Source: Rhodospirillales bacterium
GTDB taxonomy: Bacteria; Pseudomonadota; Alphaproteobacteria; Rhodospirillales; Magnetospirillaceae
DNA: 11,106 nt
Direction of reading: 5' to 3'
Assembly: GCA_030040955.1 (NCBI GenBank)
Contig: JASHSH010000312.1
Coordinates: forward strand, 1-11,106
The notes below the pieces were generated by a model. The model worked only from the letters and a program-made list of their open reading frames with translations, ran no database searches and was not told the origin of the DNA. Positions 1 to 6,442 of this stretch are shown piece by piece (the stretch's first letter is position 1; the number at the start of each line of letters is the position of its first letter). A program made the translations under genes and the position numbers.

Positions 1-1
1 C

Positions 2-55
2 CTGGTCCTGTTCAACATCCGGCCGCGGGCCCAGCAAGCGCCCTTGTCGCGGTAG
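2..55 (+). CDS. Possible 3' end of an upstream gene (17 codons visible)
   Basis: The second forward frame is open from the window edge and ends at a TAG at 53-55, giving the tail LVLFNIRPRAQQAPLSR. The stop lies 67 bp before the start of the PAP2 phosphatase gene, a spacing that would suit a preceding gene on the same strand. So few codons are visible that no family can be named. In GC-rich DNA an open stretch of this length is expected by chance, so this is only a possibility. Confidence 0.3.
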   Translation: MVLFNIRPRAQQAPLSR

Positions 56-122
56 TGTCATGGGCAATGCGCGCCGGCGGGGCTACCATCCGGCCGCCTC
101 GCAACCTTCCGGAGCACCCGCC

Positions 123-1451
123 ATGCGCATCAGGACCCTCGTCCGCGCGCTCGCCGTCCTCGCGCTGCTCGCGCCGGCCGCGACCCGGGCAAGCGCGCAG
201 TCCTCTGGCAATCTCGACGCGCTGCGCGGACTCATTGCCTTCGCCACATTGCCGAGCACGCCGGAGGGAACGGCCGCGCTCGAACGCAACTTCGCGATCA
301 CCGGCGCGATCCAGCATGGCGAGGCGCATCAGCCCCTGCTGCTGCCGTTCCGCGCCCAGCAGCAGCAGGCGCTGCGCGATGCCTACATCGCCACCGGGGC
401 GGATGTCGATCTGGCCCAAGGCTTGGGCACCAAGCTCGCGGATGCCTATGCCGCGCTCAGCAATTGCCCGCCGGCCAAGGATGCGGAGTCGAACCCGCCG
501 CCTTGCACGCCGCCGACGAAATCGGTGGGCGACCTGCTTGCCGCGGCCGGGGTGACCGCATCGGACGCCACCTCGGGCAAATTCTTCTTCGCCAACCTGA
601 CCACGAACGGGAAGGACCCGATTTCGGACGACGCGCGCAAGATCATGGACGACGCGAAGGGCAAGCCGGATTCCTACGGCACGGTCTACAAGGTGCCGGG
701 CGGCACGCCGGGCGCGGACAAGTACGGCGATCCGCGGCCGTTCCAGACGCTCGGCCGCATGCTGTTCTTCGAGGGCAAGGATTATTTCGGGGTGTGGTCG
801 CGCAGCGACGCCTATCTGCACGGGCCGACCCAGAAGCTGCTCGACAGCCCGGCCTTCCCCAGCGGCCACACTGCCTATGCCTATACCGGCGCGCTGCTGC
901 TCGCCTTGCTGGTGCCCGAGCGCTATTCCCAGATGATCGCGCGCGCGGCCGAGTACGGCAACGACCGCATCATCCTGGGCGCGCATTACACGATGGACGT
1001 GCTCGGTGGACGCACGCTGGCGACGCGCGACATCGCGCACCTGCTGGCATCTGCGGAATTCGTGGCGCTGCTGAAGCAGGCCAAGGCGGACCTGACCGCG
1101 GCGCTGGAAGCCGGCTGCGGGGCCAAGATCGAAGTCTGCGCGCGCGAGGACCAAAGCCGCTTCGCCGACTGGGCCAAGGACCGGACCTTCTACGAGGCCA
1201 CCCAGACCTATGGGCTGCCGCGCGTGTTCGAGGACAAGAAGGAAGACGTGGCCAAGCTGGCGCCCGAGGCCGCGAACCTGCTCACCGCTGCCTTCGACGG
1301 ACTTTCGCCCCCGCAGGCCAACGCGATCCTGACCGAGACCGAAGGGCCGGACGGCGGGTTCCTCGACGATGGGACCGAGTTCGGCGTCTATTCCCGGCTC
1401 GACCTGTTCCGGGCGGCCGAATTGGCGGCCAAGATGACCGCCAAGAAGTGA
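123..1451 (+). CDS. Exported PAP2-family (class A acid phosphatase-like) phosphatase
   Basis: A 442-residue protein, probably a periplasmic phosphomonoesterase or lipid phosphatase of the PAP2 superfamily. The three superfamily motifs are visible: K200 with R205-P206, P246-S247-G248-H249 followed by T, and R282-x5-H288-x3-D292. H249 and H288 are the expected phosphohistidine and acid/base residues. The first motif is K-x4-RP rather than the common K-x6-RP. Residues 1-25 look like a signal peptide, with a basic MRIR start, a hydrophobic AVLALLAP core and cleavage near ASA-Q. There is only one hydrophobic stretch after that (about 255-264), so it looks soluble rather than polytopic. C115/C128 and C332/C339 could form disulfides after export. 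The C-terminal ~130 residues extend past the catalytic core and match nothing I recognise. The ATG at 123 is preferred to one at 60 because GGAG lies 8 bp upstream (111-114) and the signal peptide begins there. The substrate cannot be told from sequence. Confidence 0.85.
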   Translation: MRIRTLVRALAVLALLAPAATRASAQSSGNLDALRGLIAFATLPSTPEGTAALERNFAITGAIQHGEAHQPLLLPFRAQQQQALRDAYIATGADVDLAQGLGTKLADAYAALSNCPPAKDAESNPPPCTPPTKSVGDLLAAAGVTASDATSGKFFFANLTTNGKDPISDDARKIMDDAKGKPDSYGTVYKVPGGTPGADKYGDPRPFQTLGRMLFFEGKDYFGVWSRSDAYLHGPTQKLLDSPAFPSGHTAYAYTGALLLALLVPERYSQMIARAAEYGNDRIILGAHYTMDVLGGRTLATRDIAHLLASAEFVALLKQAKADLTAALEAGCGAKIEVCAREDQSRFADWAKDRTFYEATQTYGLPRVFEDKKEDVAKLAPEAANLLTAAFDGLSPPQANAILTETEGPDGGFLDDGTEFGVYSRLDLFRAAELAAKMTAKK

Positions 1452-1476
1452 TCGCGCCGAGTGCGGCGCCCGCGAT
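1451..1476. terminator. Possible bidirectional terminator hairpin
   Basis: Between the convergent PAP2 and hydrolase genes, ATCGCG (1451-1456) pairs with CGCGAT (1471-1476). Alternatively GCGCC (1454-1458) pairs with GGCGC (1465-1469). Both stems are GC-rich and the position between converging stop codons suits a terminator. The following T run is only three bases (AGTTTGG), so the call is weak. Confidence 0.3.
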
Positions 1477-1494
1477 AGTTTGGAACGAGCCGGC

Positions 1495-2349
1495 CTACGG
1501 CTTCCCGCCCAAGGCCTGGGCGAGGAAAGTGCGCGTCAGCGCCGCCGCCTGGTTCGCCGCTTCGGCATTGTAGAGATAGAGCACGCCCGGCCGCGGGCTG
1601 AACCCCTTGCCCGAATTCGCCGGATTGTCGAAGGCGTGCGTGGCGCCCGGAATGACGCGGGTCTCTACCGGCTTGCCCGTCTGCACGAGCTGCGTCGCCT
1701 TGTCGGTGCAGGTGGCAATCGGCGTGTCGGTGTCCTTCTCGCCGAGAACGAGCTGCAAGGGCGTGACGAGGTCGTCGCGCAGATTGTCGTCGCGTTCGGG
1801 CGCACCGTCCTGGCCCACCGTGCAGCGCACGTAATACGCCACCGCGGCCCGGAAGTTGGACTTGTCTGGATGATGCGCCTGATCGTAGCCCCGGCTGGTC
1901 AGGCGGACGGCCGCCGCCGCGCCGTAGGAAAAGCCGATCACGCCGATCTTGTCCGGATCGACGAACGGCATCGCGCGCAGCCGATCGAGCGCGGCGAACG
2001 CGTCCGACGCCATCTGATCGACGGTCACCCGCCAGTTTCCGCAGATGAACTTCTCGCCGCGCGGCCGGAAGCTGTCGACGACCGCCGCGACATATCCCCA
2101 GGATTTGAGCCTGTTTCCCCAGTCCAGCTCGTGCTGCGCAAGTCCGCCGCAGGTATGCAGCACGACCATCGCCGGAAACGGTCCCGCTCCGTCCGGCCGG
2201 TAGAGCGCATTGAACAGCGAGCCGGAGGTCGGTTGGGCGAGAAAGACTGGCTCCGCCGGCCATGCCGCCTGTGTGCCGCCCAGCGCGGCCCATATGGCCG
2301 CGAGCAACACGGCGCACACCCTTCCCCTTGGCGAATGAGGTCGAGCCAT
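1495..2349 (-). CDS. Exported dienelactone hydrolase-family alpha/beta hydrolase
   Basis: A 284-residue alpha/beta hydrolase of the dienelactone hydrolase family. The nucleophile elbow is G139-F-S141-Y-G143, so the nucleophile appears to be serine, not the cysteine of classical dienelactone hydrolases. The acid is probably D206 or D208 in GEKDTDTP, and the histidine is H238 in GATHAFDN. HTCGG at 65-69 fits the early strand/oxyanion region. Residues 1-33 look like a signal peptide (MARPHSPRGR, then a hydrophobic stretch VCAVLLAAIWAALGG, ending near AWPAEP), so the protein probably acts in the periplasm. Four cysteines beyond the leader (C67, C103, C176, C214) could form disulfides. The start at 2349 is chosen because it puts the basic residues at the front of the leader and has a G-rich, Shine-Dalgarno-like stretch just upstream. 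An ATG at 2385 would add 12 residues. The frame stays open far beyond the start, but that extension is antisense to ihfB, lapA and pyrF. The substrate is unknown. Confidence 0.82.
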   Translation of the reverse strand: MARPHSPRGRVCAVLLAAIWAALGGTQAAWPAEPVFLAQPTSGSLFNALYRPDGAGPFPAMVVLHTCGGLAQHELDWGNRLKSWGYVAAVVDSFRPRGEKFICGNWRVTVDQMASDAFAALDRLRAMPFVDPDKIGVIGFSYGAAAAVRLTSRGYDQAHHPDKSNFRAAVAYYVRCTVGQDGAPERDDNLRDDLVTPLQLVLGEKDTDTPIATCTDKATQLVQTGKPVETRVIPGATHAFDNPANSGKGFSPRPGVLYLYNAEAANQAAALTRTFLAQALGGKP

Positions 2350-2544
2350 GGACGCCCCCCGCTCCCCGATGTCGGCGCCAATCATGGGACATGCGTGCCG
2401 AAGGCTCAACCGGCCCGAACGCCGCGCACCCCTCTCCCGAAAAATCCATGTATCCGAAAGGCTTATCTTGACGGTCCGGCCCCGCTTTGGCAGGCTCCTG
2501 GGGTCGATCCCGTCCGCCGGATGGGTGCCGGAGTCCGCGCCGCC

Positions 2545-2823
2545 ATGACCAAGTCCGAACTCATCGCCCGCCTGGCGGAGCTCAATCCGCATCTCTACCA
2601 GCGCGACGTCGAGCGCATCGTCACCACCATCTTCGACGAGATCGCCGCCGCGCTGGGGCGCGGCGACCGGGTGGAGCTGCGCGGCTTCGGCGCCTTCTCG
2701 GTCAAGCGGCGCGACGCCCGGGTGGGGCGCAATCCGCGCACCGGCACTTCGGTCGCGGTGGCGGCCAAGGCGGTGCCCTTCTTCCGCACCGGCAAGCAGC
2801 TCCGCGAGCGGCTGAACGCCTAG
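2545..2823 (+). CDS. ihfB: Integration host factor subunit beta
   Basis: A 92-residue DNA-bending protein of the HU/IHF family, close to the usual ~94 residues. It begins MTKSELIARL, typical of IHF-beta. The core signature RGFGAFSVKRR (46-56) is followed by the DNA-inserting arm GRNPRTG (61-67), with P64 the intercalating proline, and by the conserved end VPFFRTGKQLRERL. With IHF-alpha, encoded elsewhere, it forms the heterodimer that bends DNA for recombination, replication and transcription control. The ATG at 2545 has GGAG at 2530-2533, 11 bp upstream. IHF-beta is favoured over HU by the SELIARL start and the lapA-like neighbour, since ihfB-lapA adjacency is a common arrangement. It heads the plus-strand block here, 23 bp before the next gene, and faces the divergent hydrolase gene across 195 bp. 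Confidence 0.93.
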   Translation: MTKSELIARLAELNPHLYQRDVERIVTTIFDEIAAALGRGDRVELRGFGAFSVKRRDARVGRNPRTGTSVAVAAKAVPFFRTGKQLRERLNA

Positions 2824-2846
2824 GCCCCGGCCGGGGATCCGAATTG

Positions 2847-3173
2847 ATGCGCTTCCTGTCCTGGCTGGTCGGCCTGCCGCTGGCCGCGGTGATCGTCGTG
2901 TTCGCGATATCCAACCGCCAGGCGGCCACCGTGGGCCTGTGGCCGCTCGACCGGGCGCTGACCGCGCCGCTGTATCTCGTCGTGCTCGCGCCGCTGGTGG
3001 TCGGGCTGATCCTGGGCACGCTGCTCGGCGGCGCCGGCACGATCCGCGCCCGCTGGGAGGCGCGCAGCCAGGCCCGCCGCGCGGCCGAGCTCGAGCGCGC
3101 GGTGGCGAATCTGCGCACGCCAGCCCTGCCCGCCATCGCGCCCCCGTCCGCGCCGCCCGCCGCGCGGAAATGA
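2847..3173 (+). CDS. LapA-domain inner-membrane protein (lipopolysaccharide assembly protein A-like, DUF1049)
   Basis: A 108-residue membrane protein. It has two hydrophobic helices, about residues 4-22 and 38-61, separated by the short loop SNRQAATVGLWPLDRAL. The N-R-Q then hydrophobic-x-LWPL pattern is typical of the LapA/DUF1049 domain. After the second helix comes a charged segment (67-90, rich in R, E and A) that probably forms a short coiled coil, then a Pro/Ala-rich tail. In E. coli LapA works with LapB in control of lipopolysaccharide synthesis, but the alphaproteobacterial role is not established from this sequence. The gene follows ihfB by 23 bp, and its stop overlaps the pyrF start (ATGA). 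The start at 2847 has GGGGA at 2833-2837, although a palindrome, CCCCGGCCGGGG (2825-2836), overlaps that site and might fold over it. Confidence 0.82.
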   Translation: MRFLSWLVGLPLAAVIVVFAISNRQAATVGLWPLDRALTAPLYLVVLAPLVVGLILGTLLGGAGTIRARWEARSQARRAAELERAVANLRTPALPAIAPPSAPPAARK

Positions 3174-3868
3174 CCCAAAATCCGGTCTTTTGCGCGCTGG
3201 ACACGCCGCGTGTCCAGGAGGCCGCGGCGCTCGCCCGCTCGCTCGCCGGCGCGGTCGGCGGGATCAAGCTCGGGCTCGAATTCTTCGCCGCCAACGGCCC
3301 CGCCGGCGTGCGCGAAGTGGCGAGTGCGCTGCCCGTGTTCCTGGATCTCAAGCTGCACGACATCCCCAACACGGTGGCCGGCGCGGTTCGCGCCACGCTG
3401 CCGCTCGGCATCGCGATGCTCACCCTGCACGCCTCGGGCGGGCGGGAGATGCTGCGCCAGGCGGCCGCGGCCGCCGCCGAGGCTGGCTCGGCCCGGCCGC
3501 TGCTGCTGGCGGTCACCGTGCTCACCAGTCTCGACGAGGACGCGATGGGCGAACTCGGCTTCGCCGCCGGCGTCGCCGACACTGCGCGCCGTCTCGCCGC
3601 GCTGGCCCAGGATTCGGGACTGGACGGGGCGGTCTGCTCGGCCCACGAAGTCGCTGTTTTGCGCCGCCAATGCGGAGCCGGGTTTCGCCTCGTGGTGCCC
3701 GGCATCCGGCCCGCGGGCGCCGAGGCGGACGACCAGCGCCGGGTGATGACCCCGGCCGAGGCGCTCGCCGCCGGGGCCGACATATTGGTGATCGGCCGGC
3801 CGATCACCGGCGCGCCCGCGCCGCTCGCCGCCGCGCGCGCGATCCTGGCCGGGATTTCCGCCCGATGA
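3170..3868 (+). CDS. pyrF: Orotidine 5'-phosphate decarboxylase
   Basis: A 232-residue cytosolic TIM-barrel enzyme that decarboxylates OMP to UMP, the last step of de novo pyrimidine synthesis. The catalytic D-x-K-x2-D set is present as D59, K61 and D64 in FLDLKLHDIPNTV. Other conserved parts are CALD near the start (8-11), GGIKLGLEFF (30-39, with K33), the phosphate-binding GIRPAG (179-184) and IGRPIT (208-213). The length fits the bacterial short form (about 230 residues). The ATG overlaps the stop of the LapA-like gene by 4 bp (ATGA), and the pyrF stop overlaps trpF in the same way, so translation is probably coupled. No separate ribosome-binding site is needed or obvious. Nothing is missing from the active site. 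Confidence 0.95.
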   Translation: MTQNPVFCALDTPRVQEAAALARSLAGAVGGIKLGLEFFAANGPAGVREVASALPVFLDLKLHDIPNTVAGAVRATLPLGIAMLTLHASGGREMLRQAAAAAAEAGSARPLLLAVTVLTSLDEDAMGELGFAAGVADTARRLAALAQDSGLDGAVCSAHEVAVLRRQCGAGFRLVVPGIRPAGAEADDQRRVMTPAEALAAGADILVIGRPITGAPAPLAAARAILAGISAR

Positions 3869-4512
3869 GCGCTCGCATGCAGGTGAAGATCTGCGGCCTC
3901 AACGATCCGCGCGCGGTGATGGCCGCGGTGGAGGGCGGAGCCGATTTCGTCGGCGTGGTGTTCTTTCCCAAGAGCCCGCGCGTTGTCACGCCGGAGCGCG
4001 CCGCCGAGCTGCTCGCGCCCGTGCCGGCGCGCATCCGCCGCGTCGGCCTGTTGGTCGACCCGACCGACGCCTTGCTTGAACGCGTGCTCACGCGAGTCCG
4101 CCTAGATCTGCTTCAGGTGCACGGGAACGAGACGCCCGCGCGCATCGAGCGCATCCGCCGCGACTGGGGTGTGCCCGTGATGAAGGCGATGGGCGTGGGC
4201 GCGGCGCGCGATCTCGACAATGCGCTCGCCTTTGCCGAGACCGCCGACCGCCTCCTGTTCGACGCCAAGCCGCCGAAGGGCGCCGACAGGCCCGGCGGGC
4301 TCGCCCTCGCCTTCGACTGGTCGCTGATGGCCGGGCGCAAATGGCCGATCCCCTGGATGCTCGCGGGCGGGCTGAATGCGCGCAACGTGCGCGCGGCGAT
4401 CCGCGCATCGGGCGCGCGCGCGGTCGACGTGTCCTCGGGCGTGGAGCGCGCGCCGGGCGTGAAGGACCCGGCGAAGATCAAGCGCTTCATCCGCGCCGCG
4501 AAGGGCGGGTAG
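3865..4512 (+). CDS. trpF: Phosphoribosylanthranilate isomerase
   Basis: A 215-residue single-domain TIM-barrel enzyme that converts N-(5'-phosphoribosyl)anthranilate to CdRP in tryptophan synthesis. The catalytic base is C10 in VKICGL, and the general acid is D133 in LLFDAKPP. Phosphate-binding loops are visible at MLAGGLN (165-171) and VDVSSGVE (187-194). FFPKSPR (33-39) and LLQVHGNE (82-89) are also typical. The ATG at 3865 overlaps the pyrF stop by 4 bp. A second ATG at 3877 would begin MQVKICGL and cannot be excluded. The protein is not fused to TrpC. Its usual partner trpB does not follow directly: 1.9 kb with hairpin repeats and an opposite-strand glycosyltransferase lies between. Confidence 0.95.
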   Translation: MSARMQVKICGLNDPRAVMAAVEGGADFVGVVFFPKSPRVVTPERAAELLAPVPARIRRVGLLVDPTDALLERVLTRVRLDLLQVHGNETPARIERIRRDWGVPVMKAMGVGAARDLDNALAFAETADRLLFDAKPPKGADRPGGLALAFDWSLMAGRKWPIPWMLAGGLNARNVRAAIRASGARAVDVSSGVERAPGVKDPAKIKRFIRAAKGG

Positions 4513-4518
4513 GCGCCA

Positions 4519-4547
4519 CCTCACCCTTCGACAAGCTCAGGGTGAGG
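4519..4547. repeat. Dispersed REP-like hairpin repeat, left copy
   Basis: CCTCACCCT (4519-4527) and AGGGTGAGG (4539-4547) form a perfect 9-bp stem around the 11-nt loop TCGACAAGCTC. The sequence is a familiar dispersed intergenic repeat of sphingomonad-like genomes (recalled, not searched). It starts 6 bp after the trpF stop and may terminate or stabilise the upstream transcript. An inverted copy with three mismatches lies at 6340-6368, on the far side of the glycosyltransferase gene. Confidence 0.8.
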
Positions 4548-4558
4548 ACTTCTGAACG

Positions 4559-4606
4559 CCCTCATGGTGAGGGGACCGCGCAGCGGTCCGACTCGAACCA
4601 TGAGGG
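4559..4606. repeat. Nested two-stem inverted repeat between trpF and the glycosyltransferase
   Basis: The outer arms CCCTCATGG (4559-4567) and CCATGAGGG (4598-4606) are perfect 9-bp complements. Inside them GGACCGC (4573-4579) and GCGGTCC (4583-4589) form a second perfect 7-bp stem with the loop GCA. This looks like another part of the same REP-like repeat cluster. It sits between two convergent genes, where it could act as a bidirectional transcription barrier. There is no T run, so intrinsic termination in the classical sense is uncertain. Confidence 0.75.
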
Positions 4607-4616
4607 CCGACCGCCC

Positions 4617-6281
4617 CTATCCCCAGTTCACCAGCCCGCATTTCGCCAGCCAACCCAGGGTGAACCAGGCCGGCTGTCGGAGGCTCGCGTCGAACGGCTC
4701 GACCAGCGCATGCAGCTCGGCCGGACCCTTCGCCAGATGCTCGACCAGCCGCGCGATGCCGGCATCGTCGAGCAGAAATCCGCGCAACGGCGCCGCGAGC
4801 GCGAGCCGCGCCATGCCCTGAGCGATCCGCGCATCCACCCCGGGCGTGAGCGATAGCCGCACCTGCGCGCCGAGTGCGAGCGTGGCGAAATCGCGGAACA
4901 GGGCGAACGGGTCCATGGCGAGCGGCCGGGTCGCGCGGCCCGGCTGCGGCGGCGCGACCTCGGGGGCGGAGCGGCGCAACTCGGCGAGTTCCGCCCACAG
5001 CGCCTGGTGCGCGCGCACGATGATCGGCCAGTCGTAGGTCTCCCGCGCGCGGGCACGCCCGGCCTCGCCCATGCGCGCGCGCAACGCCTCGTCCTCGATC
5101 AGCTTGACGATCGCGTTGGCGGCGAGCGCGGGATGCACCGACGTGCTCTGGCTCGCCACCCCCACCAGGCCCGCATGCCCGCCATAGCCGGCGGCATAGA
5201 GGAACGCGATCGCCTCGCCCAAGCCGGGCGGCAGCGTCGCGGTGGCGATGCGGAACCCGTCGATCCCGTCGCGCACGGTGTCGCGGTAGCCGTCCCAGTC
5301 GCTCACCACCACGGGCAGTCCGGCGGCCATCGCTTCGATCGGCGTGAGGCCGAAGCTTTCCTGGAAATTGTCGACCAGCGATATGAACGCGTCGGCGGCA
5401 AACCAGACGCGGCGGTTCTCGGCCAGGCGCCCGTCGAGGAACAGATGCGCGATCGAGGGCGCGAGCACCTGCGCGCCCTGGCGGAACGCCTGCTCGGTCG
5501 CCTCGCTGGCGAACCAGCCCGCCTGGATCAGGCGCAGCTTCCGTCCCGTGCGCAACGCCGCCTGCTCGGCCGCGAGATACATGGCGAGCGGATTCGCCTT
5601 CTCCAGGTGGTTGAGCCGGCCGACATAGAGCAGCACGAACTCCTCGGCGCCGATGCCCAGGCGGGCGCGCTCGGTCGCGCGCGCCGCTGCCGCGCCCTCG
5701 GGCGGGGAGAACTCGTCGCAATCCACGCCGAGCGGGATGATTGGCAGCCGCACCTCGCTGCGCAGCTCGGCCCCGGTGCGCTGCGCGAAATAGGCGGAAT
5801 ATTCGTCGAGCACGCGCAGGATCGCGTCGCGGCTCGACGTGCTCGCGCAGACCAGCGCGTCCCAGCTTTGCAGCGGACCCGTCAGCAGCCGGCCGAAGCT
5901 CTGCACCGCGAGGTCGTCGGACAGGGTGTGGTTCACCCCGCAGATCGAGAAGGCGCGCTGGCCGAGGCTGCGCCGCAGCCAGGCGAAATAGCCAAGATCG
6001 GGGCCGGGGCGGAACAGCGTGCCGACGGCGGCGAGGCGCGGCATGTCGGGCGGAAGAATCCCCTCGGCCCGCCTGCCGGCGGGCGCGTGCGCGGCGCAGA
6101 AGGCGCGGAAGCCGTCGATCTCGCTCGTCTGGGTGGTGAGGCAGGAATAGTGGTCCGCGCCGCCATGGCGCAGATAGGCGCGCAGGAAACCGGCGGAGGC
6201 CGCTTGGCGGCCGACCAGCGAGCCGGAGGTGTCGAAATTCTGGCCGAAGAAGGCGATCACCGCCTGGGCGGGGCTGCTCAT
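4617..6281 (-). CDS. Glycosyltransferase family 4-like protein with C-terminal extension
   Basis: A 554-residue GT-B-fold glycosyltransferase. The C-terminal Rossmann half is clear: LLYVGRLNHLEKANP (217-231) opens the donor-binding domain, and ESFGLTPIEAMAAGLPVV (308-325) gives the E308-x7-E316 retaining motif, followed by SDWDGYRDTVRDGIDGFRI. IIPLGVDCDEFSP (181-193) is the usual interdomain linker. The N-terminal acceptor half (1-180) starts FFGQNFDTSGSLVGRQ and is less conserved. Residues ~435-452 form a Pro/Arg-rich linker, and ~453-554 form an extra, mostly helical-looking tail I do not recognise. No signal peptide or membrane helix is seen, so it is probably cytosolic, transferring sugar to an envelope glycan or lipid. 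Donor and acceptor cannot be read from sequence. The ATG at 6281 (MSSPAQAV) is preferred to upstream non-ATG codons. It is transcribed against trpF and away from trpB, and is probably monocistronic. Confidence 0.85.
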   Translation of the reverse strand: MSSPAQAVIAFFGQNFDTSGSLVGRQAASAGFLRAYLRHGGADHYSCLTTQTSEIDGFRAFCAAHAPAGRRAEGILPPDMPRLAAVGTLFRPGPDLGYFAWLRRSLGQRAFSICGVNHTLSDDLAVQSFGRLLTGPLQSWDALVCASTSSRDAILRVLDEYSAYFAQRTGAELRSEVRLPIIPLGVDCDEFSPPEGAAAARATERARLGIGAEEFVLLYVGRLNHLEKANPLAMYLAAEQAALRTGRKLRLIQAGWFASEATEQAFRQGAQVLAPSIAHLFLDGRLAENRRVWFAADAFISLVDNFQESFGLTPIEAMAAGLPVVVSDWDGYRDTVRDGIDGFRIATATLPPGLGEAIAFLYAAGYGGHAGLVGVASQSTSVHPALAANAIVKLIEDEALRARMGEAGRARARETYDWPIIVRAHQALWAELAELRRSAPEVAPPQPGRATRPLAMDPFALFRDFATLALGAQVRLSLTPGVDARIAQGMARLALAAPLRGFLLDDAGIARLVEHLAKGPAELHALVEPFDASLRQPAWFTLGWLAKCGLVNWG

Positions 6282-6339
6282 GGATGCAGTGTAAGCGCTG
6301 GGCCGGCACAATCCAGCCGGGGAATTGCTTGCCAGGAGT

Positions 6340-6368
6340 CCTCGCCCCGAGCTTGTCGAAGGGTCAGG
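6340..6368. repeat. Dispersed REP-like repeat, right copy (inverted relative to the left copy)
   Basis: This 29-bp stretch, with core GAGCTTGTCGAAGGGT, matches the reverse complement of 4519-4547 at 26 of 29 positions by my alignment. The mismatches fall in the arms, so the hairpin is weaker here. It lies in the 161-bp divergent gap between the glycosyltransferase and trpB starts, upstream of a candidate trpB promoter. Confidence 0.75.
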
Positions 6369-6384
6369 CGACCCGCGCCCCTCC

Positions 6385-6414
6385 TTGCCCCTCGGCCCCG
6401 TTGTGCGCTATGAG
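6385..6414 (+). promoter_or_regulatory. Candidate promoter for trpB-trpA-accD-folC
   Basis: TTGCCC (6385-6390) and TATGAG (6409-6414), 18 bp apart, each match four of six bases of the housekeeping -35 and -10 consensus. A start near 6421 would fall just upstream of the preferred trpB ATG at 6443. A promoter somewhere in this gap is expected, because the opposite-strand gene and the repeats separate trpB from trpF. Such matches are weak in GC-rich genomes. Confidence 0.3.
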
Positions 6415-6442
6415 CGTCCGCCTGCGGGGATCGGCGGAGAGC

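Noticed and set aside
12..1154. Long minus-strand open frame opposite the PAP2 phosphatase
   Set aside because: It is Arg/Ala/Gly-rich with no motif. Long antisense frames are expected in GC-rich genes, and the plus strand has complete PAP2 motifs and a signal peptide.
2468..2496. Promoter for ihfB starting at TTGACG (2468-2473)
   Set aside because: The -35 match is good, but at 16-18 bp downstream the sequence is GC-rich (GCAGGCTC) with no credible -10 box.
2350..3807. N-terminal extension of the hydrolase frame across ihfB, lapA and pyrF on the minus strand
   Set aside because: The extension is low-complexity Ala/Arg/Ser/Pro sequence antisense to three well-supported genes. The leader peptide at 2349 marks the real start.
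4519..4606. CRISPR array or tRNA gene in the hairpin cluster
   Set aside because: There are no regularly spaced direct repeats with spacers and no cloverleaf with conserved T-loop. These are dispersed REP-like hairpins.
4519..6368. Composite transposon carrying the glycosyltransferase
   Set aside because: The inverted repeats are short dispersed elements. There is no transposase, and I found no target-site duplication at the outer ends.
5007..6413. Plus-strand 468-codon frame opposite the glycosyltransferase
   Set aside because: The composition is typical of an antisense shadow (Arg, Ala, Gly, His) with no recognisable domain. The minus strand carries the E-x7-E glycosyltransferase motif.
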